Positions 1 through 7,181 of a DNA stretch of 64,000 nucleotides are shown piece after piece. The position numbers and the translations under genes were made by a program. This DNA comes from Thermosynechococcus sp. GTDB lineage: Bacteria; Cyanobacteriota; Cyanobacteriia; Thermosynechococcales; Thermosynechococcaceae. The stretch lies in assembly GCF_025999095.1 (NCBI RefSeq), contig NZ_AP024678.1, positions 899,527-963,526 of the forward strand, written 5' to 3'. The notes beneath the pieces were generated by a model that worked only from the letters and a program-made list of their open reading frames with translations, was not told the origin of the DNA and searched no databases. Positions within the stretch are counted from its first letter, which is position 1, and the number at the start of each line of letters is the position of its first letter.

Positions 1-214
1 CCCGCACTAGCAGCGCTAGGGTGACGGCAATGAGCATCTGCCCGCCAAATAGGGGCAGCATACCAGCAAAGACGCCAGCCCCTAAGCCACGGGCAATACT
101 CTCAGTACTACTGTGGGAGCGCATCAGGCGCAAATAGTGATAGCGGAGCGATCGTTGCCAACAATAGAGCCAACGGGGCTGTCGAGCAGGCTGAGGAAAA
201 GACAACCGCATCAT
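1..214 (-). CDS. DUF2062 family membrane protein (partial)
   Basis: The reverse strand opens with two adjacent ATG codons (214 or 211) and stays open to the window edge, giving about 70 residues of the N-terminus. After a basic, aromatic-rich leader comes a stretch with ESIARGLGAGVFAGMLPLFGGQ, which resembles the opening of DUF2062 proteins: a short conserved segment followed by a hydrophobic hairpin. DUF2062 proteins are small membrane proteins of unknown biochemical role. The rest lies outside the window, so length and C-terminal domain cannot be judged. The family call rests on one motif. Confidence 0.6.
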   Translation of the reverse strand, partial: MMRLSFPQPARQPRWLYCWQRSLRYHYLRLMRSHSSTESIARGLGAGVFAGMLPLFGGQMLIAVTLALLVR

Positions 215-292
215 AGGTGAGCTTCGAGACGGTTTAAAGGTTGGAAAAATAAGGGAATGACAGTCTTTGCTTAGCAGTTTGACATATTTTGC

Positions 293-1504
293 TTAGGGAG
301 TGCTAGGGGTCGCATCCTTGGGCTTGCCCAATCCCAGCGCCAAAAAGCCAAGGGCGATCGCCATCATCACACTGCTTTGCCAAGCGGGTGCCACCCCACC
401 CCAGCGATCGAAGGCCCACCCTGCCCAGGCCGGTCCGGCAATCCCGGCCACACTTTGGAGGGATTGGCTGGCGCCAATAATTTTCCCCTGATCTTGATCC
501 CGCACGCGATTGGAGATCACCCCCCGTAGGGAAGGCAACATAATCCCCACCCCAAAGGCCAAAGCCACAACACAGCCGTAGAGCAAAGGCACCCCCAAGC
601 CGCCGGCACTGGGAACCGCAGCAATTCCCAACAGGGCCAAGGCCACCAGGAGTAGTCCCGCCAGGCTCAAGTGCTGCTCACCAAAGCGAGGAATCAACGA
701 GCGAATCAAGCCCGCCTGCACAATCGTGCTGACAGCGCCAATCATCACAAAAATGATCCCCGCCTGTGCCGGTCCCCACCCTAACTGTCGCTTCAAAAAG
801 AGGACGAAGATACTGGTAAAGCCGGCAAAGGCAAAGTTGAAGATAAAAAAAGCCATCAGTAAGGCTTGCAGTGTGCGTTGATTGAATAGCGCCAACCACT
901 GCTGCTGCCAGGCAAAACTCTTTAGGGTCAGGGGCGATCGCTGGGCTGCGGGCAATGACTCCGGCAAGATGCAGTAGGCCAAAACTACATTTGCCAGGGC
1001 CAAAACAGCGGCAAACCAAATCGGCAACTTGAGATCAATCGCTGCTAAACTGCCGCCAAGGGCCGGCCCAAAAATGAAGCCAATCCCAAAAGCCGCCCCC
1101 GTTAAACCAAAGTTCTTAGCTCGATTTGCCGGGGCTGAGGTATCGGCGATATAGGCCTGAGCCGTTGAAACCACCCCCCCGGTGAGGCCGTCAATAATCC
1201 GCGAGACAAAGAGCAGCCAAGGTACGGTAGCCACAGCAAAGAGAATGTAGGACACAGCGGTGCCAGCAATACAAATCAGCAACACTGGGCGACGCCCCCA
1301 GTGATCCGAGAGGGCACCCAGTAGCGGAGCAGCAATAAATTGAGCAGCGGCAAAGGCAGAAAATAAAAGCGTCAGGCTCAACGCATCAAAGTGAAATTGC
1401 TCCACGAGGAAGGGCAAAATGGGGAAAATGAGACTTTCACCCAGACGATCAATAGCAATTGTTAATAAAACAACTAATAATGGTGAGCGTAGGTTTATCC
1501 CCAT
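293..1504 (-). CDS. MFS drug-type efflux transporter (DHA1/TetA-like)
   Basis: A 403-residue protein with about 12 hydrophobic segments, the usual size of a drug:H+ antiporter of the major facilitator superfamily. Motif A, GALSDHWGRRPVLL, lies in the loop after the second membrane segment. A second family signature, around GPALGG in segment 5, is typical of antiporters (motif C). The overall pattern resembles TetA-class exporters, in which a proton is exchanged for a cationic or metal-chelated substrate across the plasma membrane. The substrate cannot be inferred. It is transcribed away from the small ORF at 1691 and the gene at 1850. The ATG at 1504 gives a hydrophobic N-terminus consistent with segment 1. 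Confidence 0.85.
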   Translation of the reverse strand: MGINLRSPLLVVLLTIAIDRLGESLIFPILPFLVEQFHFDALSLTLLFSAFAAAQFIAAPLLGALSDHWGRRPVLLICIAGTAVSYILFAVATVPWLLFVSRIIDGLTGGVVSTAQAYIADTSAPANRAKNFGLTGAAFGIGFIFGPALGGSLAAIDLKLPIWFAAVLALANVVLAYCILPESLPAAQRSPLTLKSFAWQQQWLALFNQRTLQALLMAFFIFNFAFAGFTSIFVLFLKRQLGWGPAQAGIIFVMIGAVSTIVQAGLIRSLIPRFGEQHLSLAGLLLVALALLGIAAVPSAGGLGVPLLYGCVVALAFGVGIMLPSLRGVISNRVRDQDQGKIIGASQSLQSVAGIAGPAWAGWAFDRWGGVAPAWQSSVMMAIALGFLALGLGKPKDATPSTP

Positions 1505-1548
1505 TGATCTGACTCGTCCTCAAGTGATGGATCCCTGCCCTGTACAGT

Positions 1549-1576
1549 TTTGACGCTGAGAAAAAGGCAGTACAAT
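1549..1576 (+). promoter_or_regulatory. Putative sigma-70-type promoter upstream of small ORF
   Basis: TTTGAC (1549-1554) and TACAAT (1571-1576) are separated by 16 bp, close to the consensus for a housekeeping cyanobacterial promoter. It points at the short membrane ORF at 1691 and possibly at the LhaA-like gene beyond it. Confidence 0.45.
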
Positions 1577-1690
1577 AAAAGACTACAACTTAACACAATA
1601 CAGCCCTTTTGCCCTTGCTCAGACACAGTACGCATTGATCAGATACGGCGAAAACACCCTACTGATTCCTACTGATGAGGTATGCAACCC

Positions 1691-1786
1691 ATGTCTGCTT
1701 ATATCGAATCGTTGAAGCGATCGCTCTTTTTGACACTGATTGCCTTGGTGGTCTCATTAACAATTTCTTTCTTGATAGCAATCTAA
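1691..1786 (+). CDS. Small single-pass membrane protein (31 aa), unidentified
   Basis: A 31-codon ORF starts at ATG 1691. GAGG lies about ten bases upstream, and another in-frame ATG at 1682 sits too close to it to be preferred. The product has a polar N-terminus (SAYIESLKRS) followed by about 20 uninterrupted hydrophobic residues ending at the stop, so it would be a one-helix membrane peptide. A near-consensus promoter lies about 115 bp upstream. Its size is in the range of accessory subunits of photosynthetic complexes, but I cannot match it to PetG/L/M/N, the small Psb or Psa subunits, or NdhP/Q from memory. It may simply be a conserved short protein, or chance. Confidence 0.4.
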   Translation: MSAYIESLKRSLFLTLIALVVSLTISFLIAI

Positions 1787-1849
1787 AATTTACCCTGAAA
1801 ATCATTTATCATCCTCTATCAGTTATCAGTGATGTGAGTTGAGTGAGGT

Positions 1850-3253
1850 ATGGCCACTCCTTCTGCCGCTGCACCGCCCCCTCTGCCCCTATCGGTCATG
1901 TTTCGCTTAGGTCTCTTTCAGATGGGACTGGGCATGATGTCTATTCTGGTACTGGGGGTACTCAACCGCCTCCTGATTAAGGAACTGGCAGTTCCTGCAA
2001 CACTTGTGACGCTGACGATCGCCATGCATCAATTTGTCTCACCTGTGCGGGTGTGGTTTGGTCAGCTTTCCGATGCCCATCCCATTGGTGGCTATCATCG
2101 CACCGGGTATGTCTGGGGTGGGGCGTTGGTCTTTACCTTGATTACCTACGCCATTGTGCAAGTGATCTGGCAGGTGGGGCAAAGTTTAGATCAAGCAGGC
2201 TGGAGTCTGGTCACCCAAGGGTGGATTGGCCTATTGGCATTACTCTTCGCTGCCTACGGCATTTCTGTCAGTAGTAGCTCGACCCCCTTTGCTGCCCTGC
2301 TAGTGGATGTTTCCGAAGAAGAAGATCGGGGCAAGTTGGTGGGCATTGTCTGGTCTATGTTGACCGTGGGCATTGTTGTCGGTGCCATTCTCAGTAGTGC
2401 GCTGCTGCGGCAGTTAGAGCTAAATACCCCCATTGAACTGCTGCAACAAAGTGTCAATCGTCTCTTTTTGGTGGTTTTGACGGTGGTCTTTGCTCTGGCG
2501 ATCGCTAGCACCTGGGGAGTTGAAGCCAAATATTCCCGCTACCACCTGCGCAGTCGTACCTGTGACAACCCTGAAAACATTACCCTTGGTCGCGCCCTCA
2601 AAATTCTCACTGCCAACTCGCAGACAGGGCGCTTTTTTCTCTTTCTTGTCCTGATGACCCTGAGTTTATTTATTCAGGAGCCGATTCTTGAACCCTTTGG
2701 CGGTGAAGTCTTTGGCATGACGATCGCCGAAACCACCCGCTTGAACGCCTACTGGGGCATGGGCACCCTGGTCGGCCTAAGTTTCACAGGATTTTTGATT
2801 GTGCCGCGCCTCGGCAAGATTCGAACCACCACCTATGGGTGTTGGGGGGTGGCCTTGATGTTCTTACTGCTCATCATTTCAGGTGTCACGCAGCAGGTGT
2901 GGCTCTTTCAATTGCAACTCTTTCTCTTTGGCATTGCCGCTGGCGTGACAACAACCGGTGCCCTGAGTCTGATGTTGGATTTAACGGCGGCGGAAACAGC
3001 AGGGACATTCATTGGTGCCTGGGGCTTAGCTCAGGCCATTGCCCGGGGCTCAGCCACCGTTGTCGGTGGAACAGCCCTCGATATCGGTCGTCAACTGTTC
3101 GGCGTGCCGATCCTCGCCTATGGTTTTGTCTTTTGTCTACCAATGCTGGGAATGCTGGCCGCTGTCTGGCTTCTCAAACGGGTAGATGTGAGTCAATTTC
3201 GGCACCAATCTCAGCTGGCGATCGCCAAGGTTTTGGCTCAGGACTTGGAATAA
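1850..3253 (+). CDS. BCD-family MFS protein, PucC/LhaA-like
   Basis: This 467-residue, roughly 12-helix protein belongs to the BCD (bacteriochlorophyll delivery) branch of the MFS, the PucC/LhaA group. The N-terminal block FRLGLFQMGLGMMSILVLG, the following RLLIKEL, and the loop VWFGQLSDAHPIGGYHRTGY are characteristic of that group. In purple bacteria PucC and LhaA are needed to assemble light-harvesting complexes. Cyanobacterial homologues are thought to handle chlorophyll or pigment-protein assembly in the thylakoid membrane, but their exact role is not settled. It ends 6 bp from the convergent gene at 3260. The start at 1850 follows TGAGTGAGGT, a plausible ribosome binding site. Confidence 0.85.
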   Translation: MATPSAAAPPPLPLSVMFRLGLFQMGLGMMSILVLGVLNRLLIKELAVPATLVTLTIAMHQFVSPVRVWFGQLSDAHPIGGYHRTGYVWGGALVFTLITYAIVQVIWQVGQSLDQAGWSLVTQGWIGLLALLFAAYGISVSSSSTPFAALLVDVSEEEDRGKLVGIVWSMLTVGIVVGAILSSALLRQLELNTPIELLQQSVNRLFLVVLTVVFALAIASTWGVEAKYSRYHLRSRTCDNPENITLGRALKILTANSQTGRFFLFLVLMTLSLFIQEPILEPFGGEVFGMTIAETTRLNAYWGMGTLVGLSFTGFLIVPRLGKIRTTTYGCWGVALMFLLLIISGVTQQVWLFQLQLFLFGIAAGVTTTGALSLMLDLTAAETAGTFIGAWGLAQAIARGSATVVGGTALDIGRQLFGVPILAYGFVFCLPMLGMLAAVWLLKRVDVSQFRHQSQLAIAKVLAQDLE

Positions 3254-3259
3254 ACAAGC

Positions 3260-4510
3260 TTACCAGCGGGCAAAAAAGGAGAAATCCAACTGACCAAAGT
3301 GGGTGACATGGGCAATATTGAAATGCTCCAGGCAATTTACCAGCCAGCGCACCTTGCCGCGACTAAAGGATTGATAGTGGTTAAACAAGATGGCAAAGCG
3401 TTTTTCGAGGTAGGGTTTTACCTTCTTGCTGAGGAGCACAACCTTGAGCAATAGGCCAATGGTTGCCGCCGTGCCGATGTTATTGAGCAAGTCAACAAAA
3501 ACCAGATGGTTGGGATTTTGGGCACTATCCACGACCAAGTAGTTGAGGGTCTGGCTACAGGTGCGCACAATAGTAAATTCATTTAGAGGCTGCGGCTGCT
3601 GAAAAAGGGGCAGCGTTTCCAAATACTGATAAAAGCGCTGGCGAAACCGACCCCGACCCATATCCGCTGTGGTGTCCGTCAAGTAGTGGAAAAAGGCATC
3701 CCGAAACTCATGGGTGGATCGCATCCGTGGCAGCCGCCGCTCAAATTGACTGGCCAAGTCGCGATAGGTGTGGCGGCCATCCACCTTACCGACAAAATGT
3801 TGAATCGAGCTTCGTACTTCCTCAGCAGAAAGCAAGGTAGGATTTTTCGCTGGTGGGATATTGTTGTGCCCCTGCGCACGGCGAAACTCACTCGTGAGAT
3901 ATTGACTCAAGTTCATTTCAAACTGCTGGGTCGCCTTTTGCTGAACCTCTTGAATGTAGCACCGGTCTTCGGGTGTTGTGTCCTCTCCCACCAGGCAATG
4001 GCTGTAGAGGTAAGGGTAGCGGCGAATTAAGGTGGCAAGGGGGCGATCGCCATTTTGTTGAATTTGTACCGTATCCTGGGCATCCTCTTGAAAGAATTGC
4101 ACCATGCGCTGCAGCTTTTGAAAGGTTTCACTCTCTAGATAATCCTTGACAAGTAGCCGCAGCTTGCGCACAATCGGTGCCCGGCTCAGACCCCCCGCCG
4201 GCATCCCCACAGGCGTTTGCAGCATGGCCAGGAATTCGGGAACAGCTCCTTGGAGTAAGGGACGCGACTGCCAGCGGTTAATTAAAATGTGGCAGCAGCG
4301 GTTCATAAAGGGGCGGAAATTGCCCGTCACCTGTGCCTCGGTCACAATCCGATCCATCGCCCCTTGAATCTGGCGATCGGGATAGGTATAACCCATGAGG
4401 AACAGAGCACGAAACCGTTCAATGACCTGCTGCGGACTCTCACGCTGCACGCATTCCAGCAAGTGATCGTAAATCAGTTGGTAGTCGTTTGCCCTCATCT
4501 GAGTATTCAT
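3260..4510 (-). CDS. Conserved cyanobacterial protein of unknown function
   Basis: A 416-residue soluble protein with no signal peptide or membrane segment and no motif I can assign. It is rich in Arg, Gln and aromatic residues and looks mostly helical, for example PQQVIERFRALFLMGYTYPD near the N-terminus and a C-terminal block VRWLVNCLEHFNIAHVTHFG. It looks like a lineage-specific cyanobacterial family, not a spurious ORF: codon use matches its neighbours and the 3' end abuts the convergent LhaA-like gene. The start could be 4510 or an in-frame ATG at 4498. A perfect CRP-type palindrome lies about 135 bp upstream of the start, so cAMP-receptor control is plausible. Confidence 0.7.
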   Translation of the reverse strand: MNTQMRANDYQLIYDHLLECVQRESPQQVIERFRALFLMGYTYPDRQIQGAMDRIVTEAQVTGNFRPFMNRCCHILINRWQSRPLLQGAVPEFLAMLQTPVGMPAGGLSRAPIVRKLRLLVKDYLESETFQKLQRMVQFFQEDAQDTVQIQQNGDRPLATLIRRYPYLYSHCLVGEDTTPEDRCYIQEVQQKATQQFEMNLSQYLTSEFRRAQGHNNIPPAKNPTLLSAEEVRSSIQHFVGKVDGRHTYRDLASQFERRLPRMRSTHEFRDAFFHYLTDTTADMGRGRFRQRFYQYLETLPLFQQPQPLNEFTIVRTCSQTLNYLVVDSAQNPNHLVFVDLLNNIGTAATIGLLLKVVLLSKKVKPYLEKRFAILFNHYQSFSRGKVRWLVNCLEHFNIAHVTHFGQLDFSFFARW

Positions 4511-4642
4511 AGGGGGTAATGCGCTCCTAAGCCACGCCGCTACCGACAGTGCTGGAATCCGAGGACATAACTAGAGGCCCTAATATATCTGCATCATAAA
4601 AGGCAAGATGTCGCTAACTTGTGATCAAAATCCCGTTTTTTT

Positions 4643-4658
4643 TGTGATCCTAATCACA
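4643..4658. promoter_or_regulatory. CRP/SYCRP1-type binding site
   Basis: The sequence TGTGATCCTAATCACA is an exact match to the CRP consensus TGTGA-N6-TCACA. It lies in the 290-bp gap upstream of the minus-strand 416-aa gene. A further TGTGATCA half-site occurs about 25 bp to its left (near 4619-4626). Cyanobacterial SYCRP1 recognises the same palindrome. The next gene in the other direction (4802-5206) also runs leftward and ends here, so the 416-aa gene is the only sensible target. Confidence 0.5.
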
Positions 4659-4801
4659 AGAATGACCTAGGTGCCTTCGAGCCCTGATTAGTGCCAATAC
4701 CCTACTCGAGGCCGATGATAATCAACAAGACAATCAATTGACAACTGCCTGTAAAAATTGTTACTAAATTTTCTCCTCAAAAGCATGTTTAGTCGAGGGC
4801 A

Positions 4802-5206
4802 TCAATGCCCCTGATACCCGGAAAGCTGAGCTAGACCCTCTAGGGGATAGACCCCCTCATAGCGTTTACCGTTGATTTCCCAGGTGGGATAGGCACGGAT
4901 ATTGGCCTGTTTGCATAGTTCTGGTTGGCCATTGGTGCCCTGTGGATCGCACTCAATGTAGTTGATTTTCTTAAAGGCGCTGCCAAAGAGTTCTTTTTGC
5001 TTCATACAAGCGGGACACCAGTAGGCCCCGTACATCTTGGCATTGATTTTCTTCAGGTGGTTCGCCAGCCCTTGGGGAGAAATGGCCTGACTGGTTCCCT
5101 GCGCCATGACCATATCGGCAGATGGAGTAACAGCTAAACGGGGCACAAGGGCGATCGCCAATCCCACACCCAGGCCAAACAGGAGATAGCGCAAGGAGTT
5201 TTTCAT
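4802..5206 (-). CDS. Exported thioredoxin-like protein (WCPAC active site)
   Basis: A 134-residue protein with an N-terminal hydrophobic signal or anchor (residues about 5-25) ending near VMAQG. A compact thioredoxin-like domain follows with the redox motif WCPAC at about residue 68. Two more cysteines follow (IECDPQ and ELCKQA), then the cis-proline strand IRAYPTWEI. This four-cysteine arrangement matches the thioredoxin domain fused to vitamin K epoxide reductase (VKOR) in cyanobacteria, which drives disulfide formation in the lumen or periplasm. Here the domain stands alone, so a partner VKOR or another membrane reductase is expected elsewhere. A near-perfect inverted repeat lies just upstream of the start. 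Confidence 0.8.
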   Translation of the reverse strand: MKNSLRYLLFGLGVGLAIALVPRLAVTPSADMVMAQGTSQAISPQGLANHLKKINAKMYGAYWCPACMKQKELFGSAFKKINYIECDPQGTNGQPELCKQANIRAYPTWEINGKRYEGVYPLEGLAQLSGYQGH

Positions 5207-5225
5207 CGAGAACCATCCACTAAGT

Positions 5226-5240
5226 CAGTACAGTGTACTG
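5226..5240. promoter_or_regulatory. Inverted repeat upstream of thioredoxin-like gene
   Basis: CAGTACA-g-TGTACTG, two 7-bp arms around one base, ends about 20 bp before the start of the minus-strand gene at 5206, where a repressor would overlap the promoter or leader. It resembles the LexA-like GTAC-N4-GTWC pattern, but the spacing is one base short, so the regulator is unknown. Confidence 0.35.
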
Positions 5241-5269
5241 CATTCTATACATACAGTGCTAGAGCTAAA

Positions 5270-5718
5270 GACCGCGAGTAACGTTTTATAGTTCCGCCTG
5301 TAGGTCTGCTCTGGTGAAAATTCAATGCCAACGAATGCTGGCGCACTTCATTTAAGAACAATGAAGCAGCAACATGACCAATAGGAACAAGATTAGAGCC
5401 CGTCGGTTACAGAAACAGGGCCATGATTGCGCGATGACTATAGCTGATAGCCCCTAGTTGGGGGATTACCTAGCTAGCCAACTCTCTATAAGCGGTGAGC
5501 CTGCTCACCGCCAAGCAGCAGAGCAAACGGGTTTACCACTAAGCACCTTTCCTGAAACCTTGCCATAGCTCCTAGAGAGGGTTTTGACCCAGAATTGGCT
5601 CCCCCCAAACGTAGTCAGCCGAAGATTCGCTGGAAAGACTGGACGGGGTGCATTCGCGCATGCCGTTGCCGCTAAACTAAAACTACACTATAGCGGCAGT
5701 GCCCTTGCGGATTGTTTA
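5270..5718. other. Non-coding gap with strong hairpin
   Basis: About 450 bp with no convincing gene. The reading frame that leads into the Sua5-like gene is open from a TTG at 5584, but the added residues do not look like protein. At 5492-5511 there is a perfect 9-bp stem (GCGGTGAGC / GCTCACCGC) with a 2-base loop. A smaller stem, CCCC-TAGTT-GGGG, lies near 5451. There is no T-run to make a terminator. A structured leader or small RNA is possible; I recognise no known RNA family. Confidence 0.3.
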
Positions 5719-6360
5719 ATGGCAGCCATTTTTGAGCTTCATCCTGTTAACCCCCAGCCCCGCACGATCGCCCAAATTGTTGAGGCTCTCAAAGAGGGAG
5801 CAGTCATGCTCTACCCCACGGATACGGTCTATGCCATTGGCTGCGACATGAACCACAGGAAAGCGGTGCAGCGGGTACGCCAACTCAAGCAACTCTCCAA
5901 CGATAAACCCGTCACCTTTCTGTGCTCTTCTCTGGCCAACATTGCCCAGTATGCCTATGTCAGCGATTCCGCTTACCGCCTCATGCGTCGCCTGATTCCG
6001 GGACCCTACACCTTTTTGCTGCCAGCTACCAAACTGGTGCCCCGCCTTGTCCAAAATCCCAAACGCAAAACCACGGGGATCCGTGTGCCTGACCACGTCG
6101 TGAGCCAAGCACTGTTGACCGCCTTGGGGAATCCGATTATTTCCACCTCAGCACGACTACCCGACGACGAGACTTATTATGTGAATACCGCAGACCTCTT
6201 CGATGCCTTTGACAAGCGGGTGGATTTGATTATTGATACCGGGGAACCACCGGGACAGCAAATGTCGAGTATTCTTGATCTCACCGGCGAACCACCGCTG
6301 CTGGTGCGCAAGGGACAAGGGTGGGAAACGCTACCGGCAGAAATAGTGACTGTTGAGTGA
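5719..6360 (+). CDS. Sua5/YciO/YrdC family protein
   Basis: From the ATG at 5719 this is a 213-residue single-domain protein. The signature VEALKEGAVMLYPTDTVYAIGCDM is the substrate pocket start of the YrdC fold, followed by the conserved RVRQLKQ and KPVTFLC segments and GPYTFLLPAT. True Sua5/YrdC enzymes make threonylcarbamoyl-AMP for the t6A37 modification of tRNA. The short form without the extra C-terminal domain, with PTDTVY and KPVTFLC, fits the YciO-like branch, whose role is less certain. A longer reading from TTG 5584 adds 45 residues without family resemblance, so I reject it. It overlaps a GTG reading of cobA by 4 bp, but cobA probably starts 54 bp further on. Confidence 0.8.
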   Translation: MAAIFELHPVNPQPRTIAQIVEALKEGAVMLYPTDTVYAIGCDMNHRKAVQRVRQLKQLSNDKPVTFLCSSLANIAQYAYVSDSAYRLMRRLIPGPYTFLLPATKLVPRLVQNPKRKTTGIRVPDHVVSQALLTALGNPIISTSARLPDDETYYVNTADLFDAFDKRVDLIIDTGEPPGQQMSSILDLTGEPPLLVRKGQGWETLPAEIVTVE

Positions 6361-6413
6361 GCTACTTTCGCTACTCGGCAGGTAGAAACCGTTATCCAAG
6401 GTTTAATTCAAGA

Positions 6414-7181
6414 ATGAGTTCATCACAATTGATTGGCAAGGTATATTTGGTGGGGGCAGGCCCCGGGGATGTCGGGCTGCTCACGCTTCGCGCCAAAATG
6501 CTTCTGGAATGTGCCGACGTGGTGCTCTACGATGCCCTGATTAGTCCGGAGATCCTAGGACTAATTAATCCCCAAGCGGAAAAAATTCATGTGGGCAAGC
6601 GGCGTGGCAACCATACCCTTTCTCAGGCCGAGATTTGCCACCTGTTGATTGAGTTGGCAGGGCGCCATGCTGTCATTGTGCGCCTCAAGGGGGGTGATCC
6701 CTTTGTCTTTGGCCGTGGCGGCGAAGAGTGTCTCGCCTTGGTTGAGGCGGGTATTCCTGTGGAGGTGGTCCCCGGCGTTACCAGTGGCGTAGCTGCACCT
6801 GCCTATGCTCAAATTCCCTTAACCCATCGGGATTTTAGCTCCTCGGTGGTCTTTGTTACCGGCCATGAGGCGGCTGGCCGCTATCAACCGCGGGTTAATT
6901 GGTCGGCTCTGGCCACGGCGGTGGATACGATTGTGATTTACATGGGGCTGCACCATTTGGGGGAAATTGTGCCCCACCTACTCGCTGGGGGGCGATCGCC
7001 CCAGACTCCCTTGGCCTTTATTGAATCAGGGACAACGCCGCAACAACGAGTGGTGGTGACCACCCTAGAGCGAGCGATCGCCACCTGTGACGAGGCACAG
7101 ATTAAAACCCCTGCTTTGATTGTCATTGGTGAGGTCATTCAGCTGCGCTCCCAGTTAGGGGGAAGTCTCCACCAGGTCTGA
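6414..7181 (+). CDS. cobA: Uroporphyrinogen-III C-methyltransferase
   Basis: A 255-residue SUMT that uses two S-adenosylmethionine to methylate uroporphyrinogen III at C2 and C7, giving precorrin-2, the branch point to sirohaem and cobalamin. The two family signatures are present: the glycine-rich VGAGPGDVGLLTLRA at the N-terminus and RLKGGDPFVFGRGGEE in the first third. VVPGVTSGVAAPAYAQIPLTHR is also typical. The start at ATG 6414 fits the family length; an upstream GTG at 6357 would add 19 unrelated residues. The last 27 bp overlap the 3' end of the convergent ClC gene. Confidence 0.93.
   Translation: MSSSQLIGKVYLVGAGPGDVGLLTLRAKMLLECADVVLYDALISPEILGLINPQAEKIHVGKRRGNHTLSQAEICHLLIELAGRHAVIVRLKGGDPFVFGRGGEECLALVEAGIPVEVVPGVTSGVAAPAYAQIPLTHRDFSSSVVFVTGHEAAGRYQPRVNWSALATAVDTIVIYMGLHHLGEIVPHLLAGGRSPQTPLAFIESGTTPQQRVVVTTLERAIATCDEAQIKTPALIVIGEVIQLRSQLGGSLHQV

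Noticed and set aside
5226-5240. LexA (SOS) box upstream of the thioredoxin-like gene
   Set aside because: The GTAC half-sites are three bases apart; the cyanobacterial LexA pattern needs four, so only a generic inverted repeat is claimed.
5584-5718. N-terminal extension of the Sua5-like protein from TTG 5584
   Set aside because: The 45 extra residues do not resemble the family, and the ATG at 5719 gives the normal domain start.
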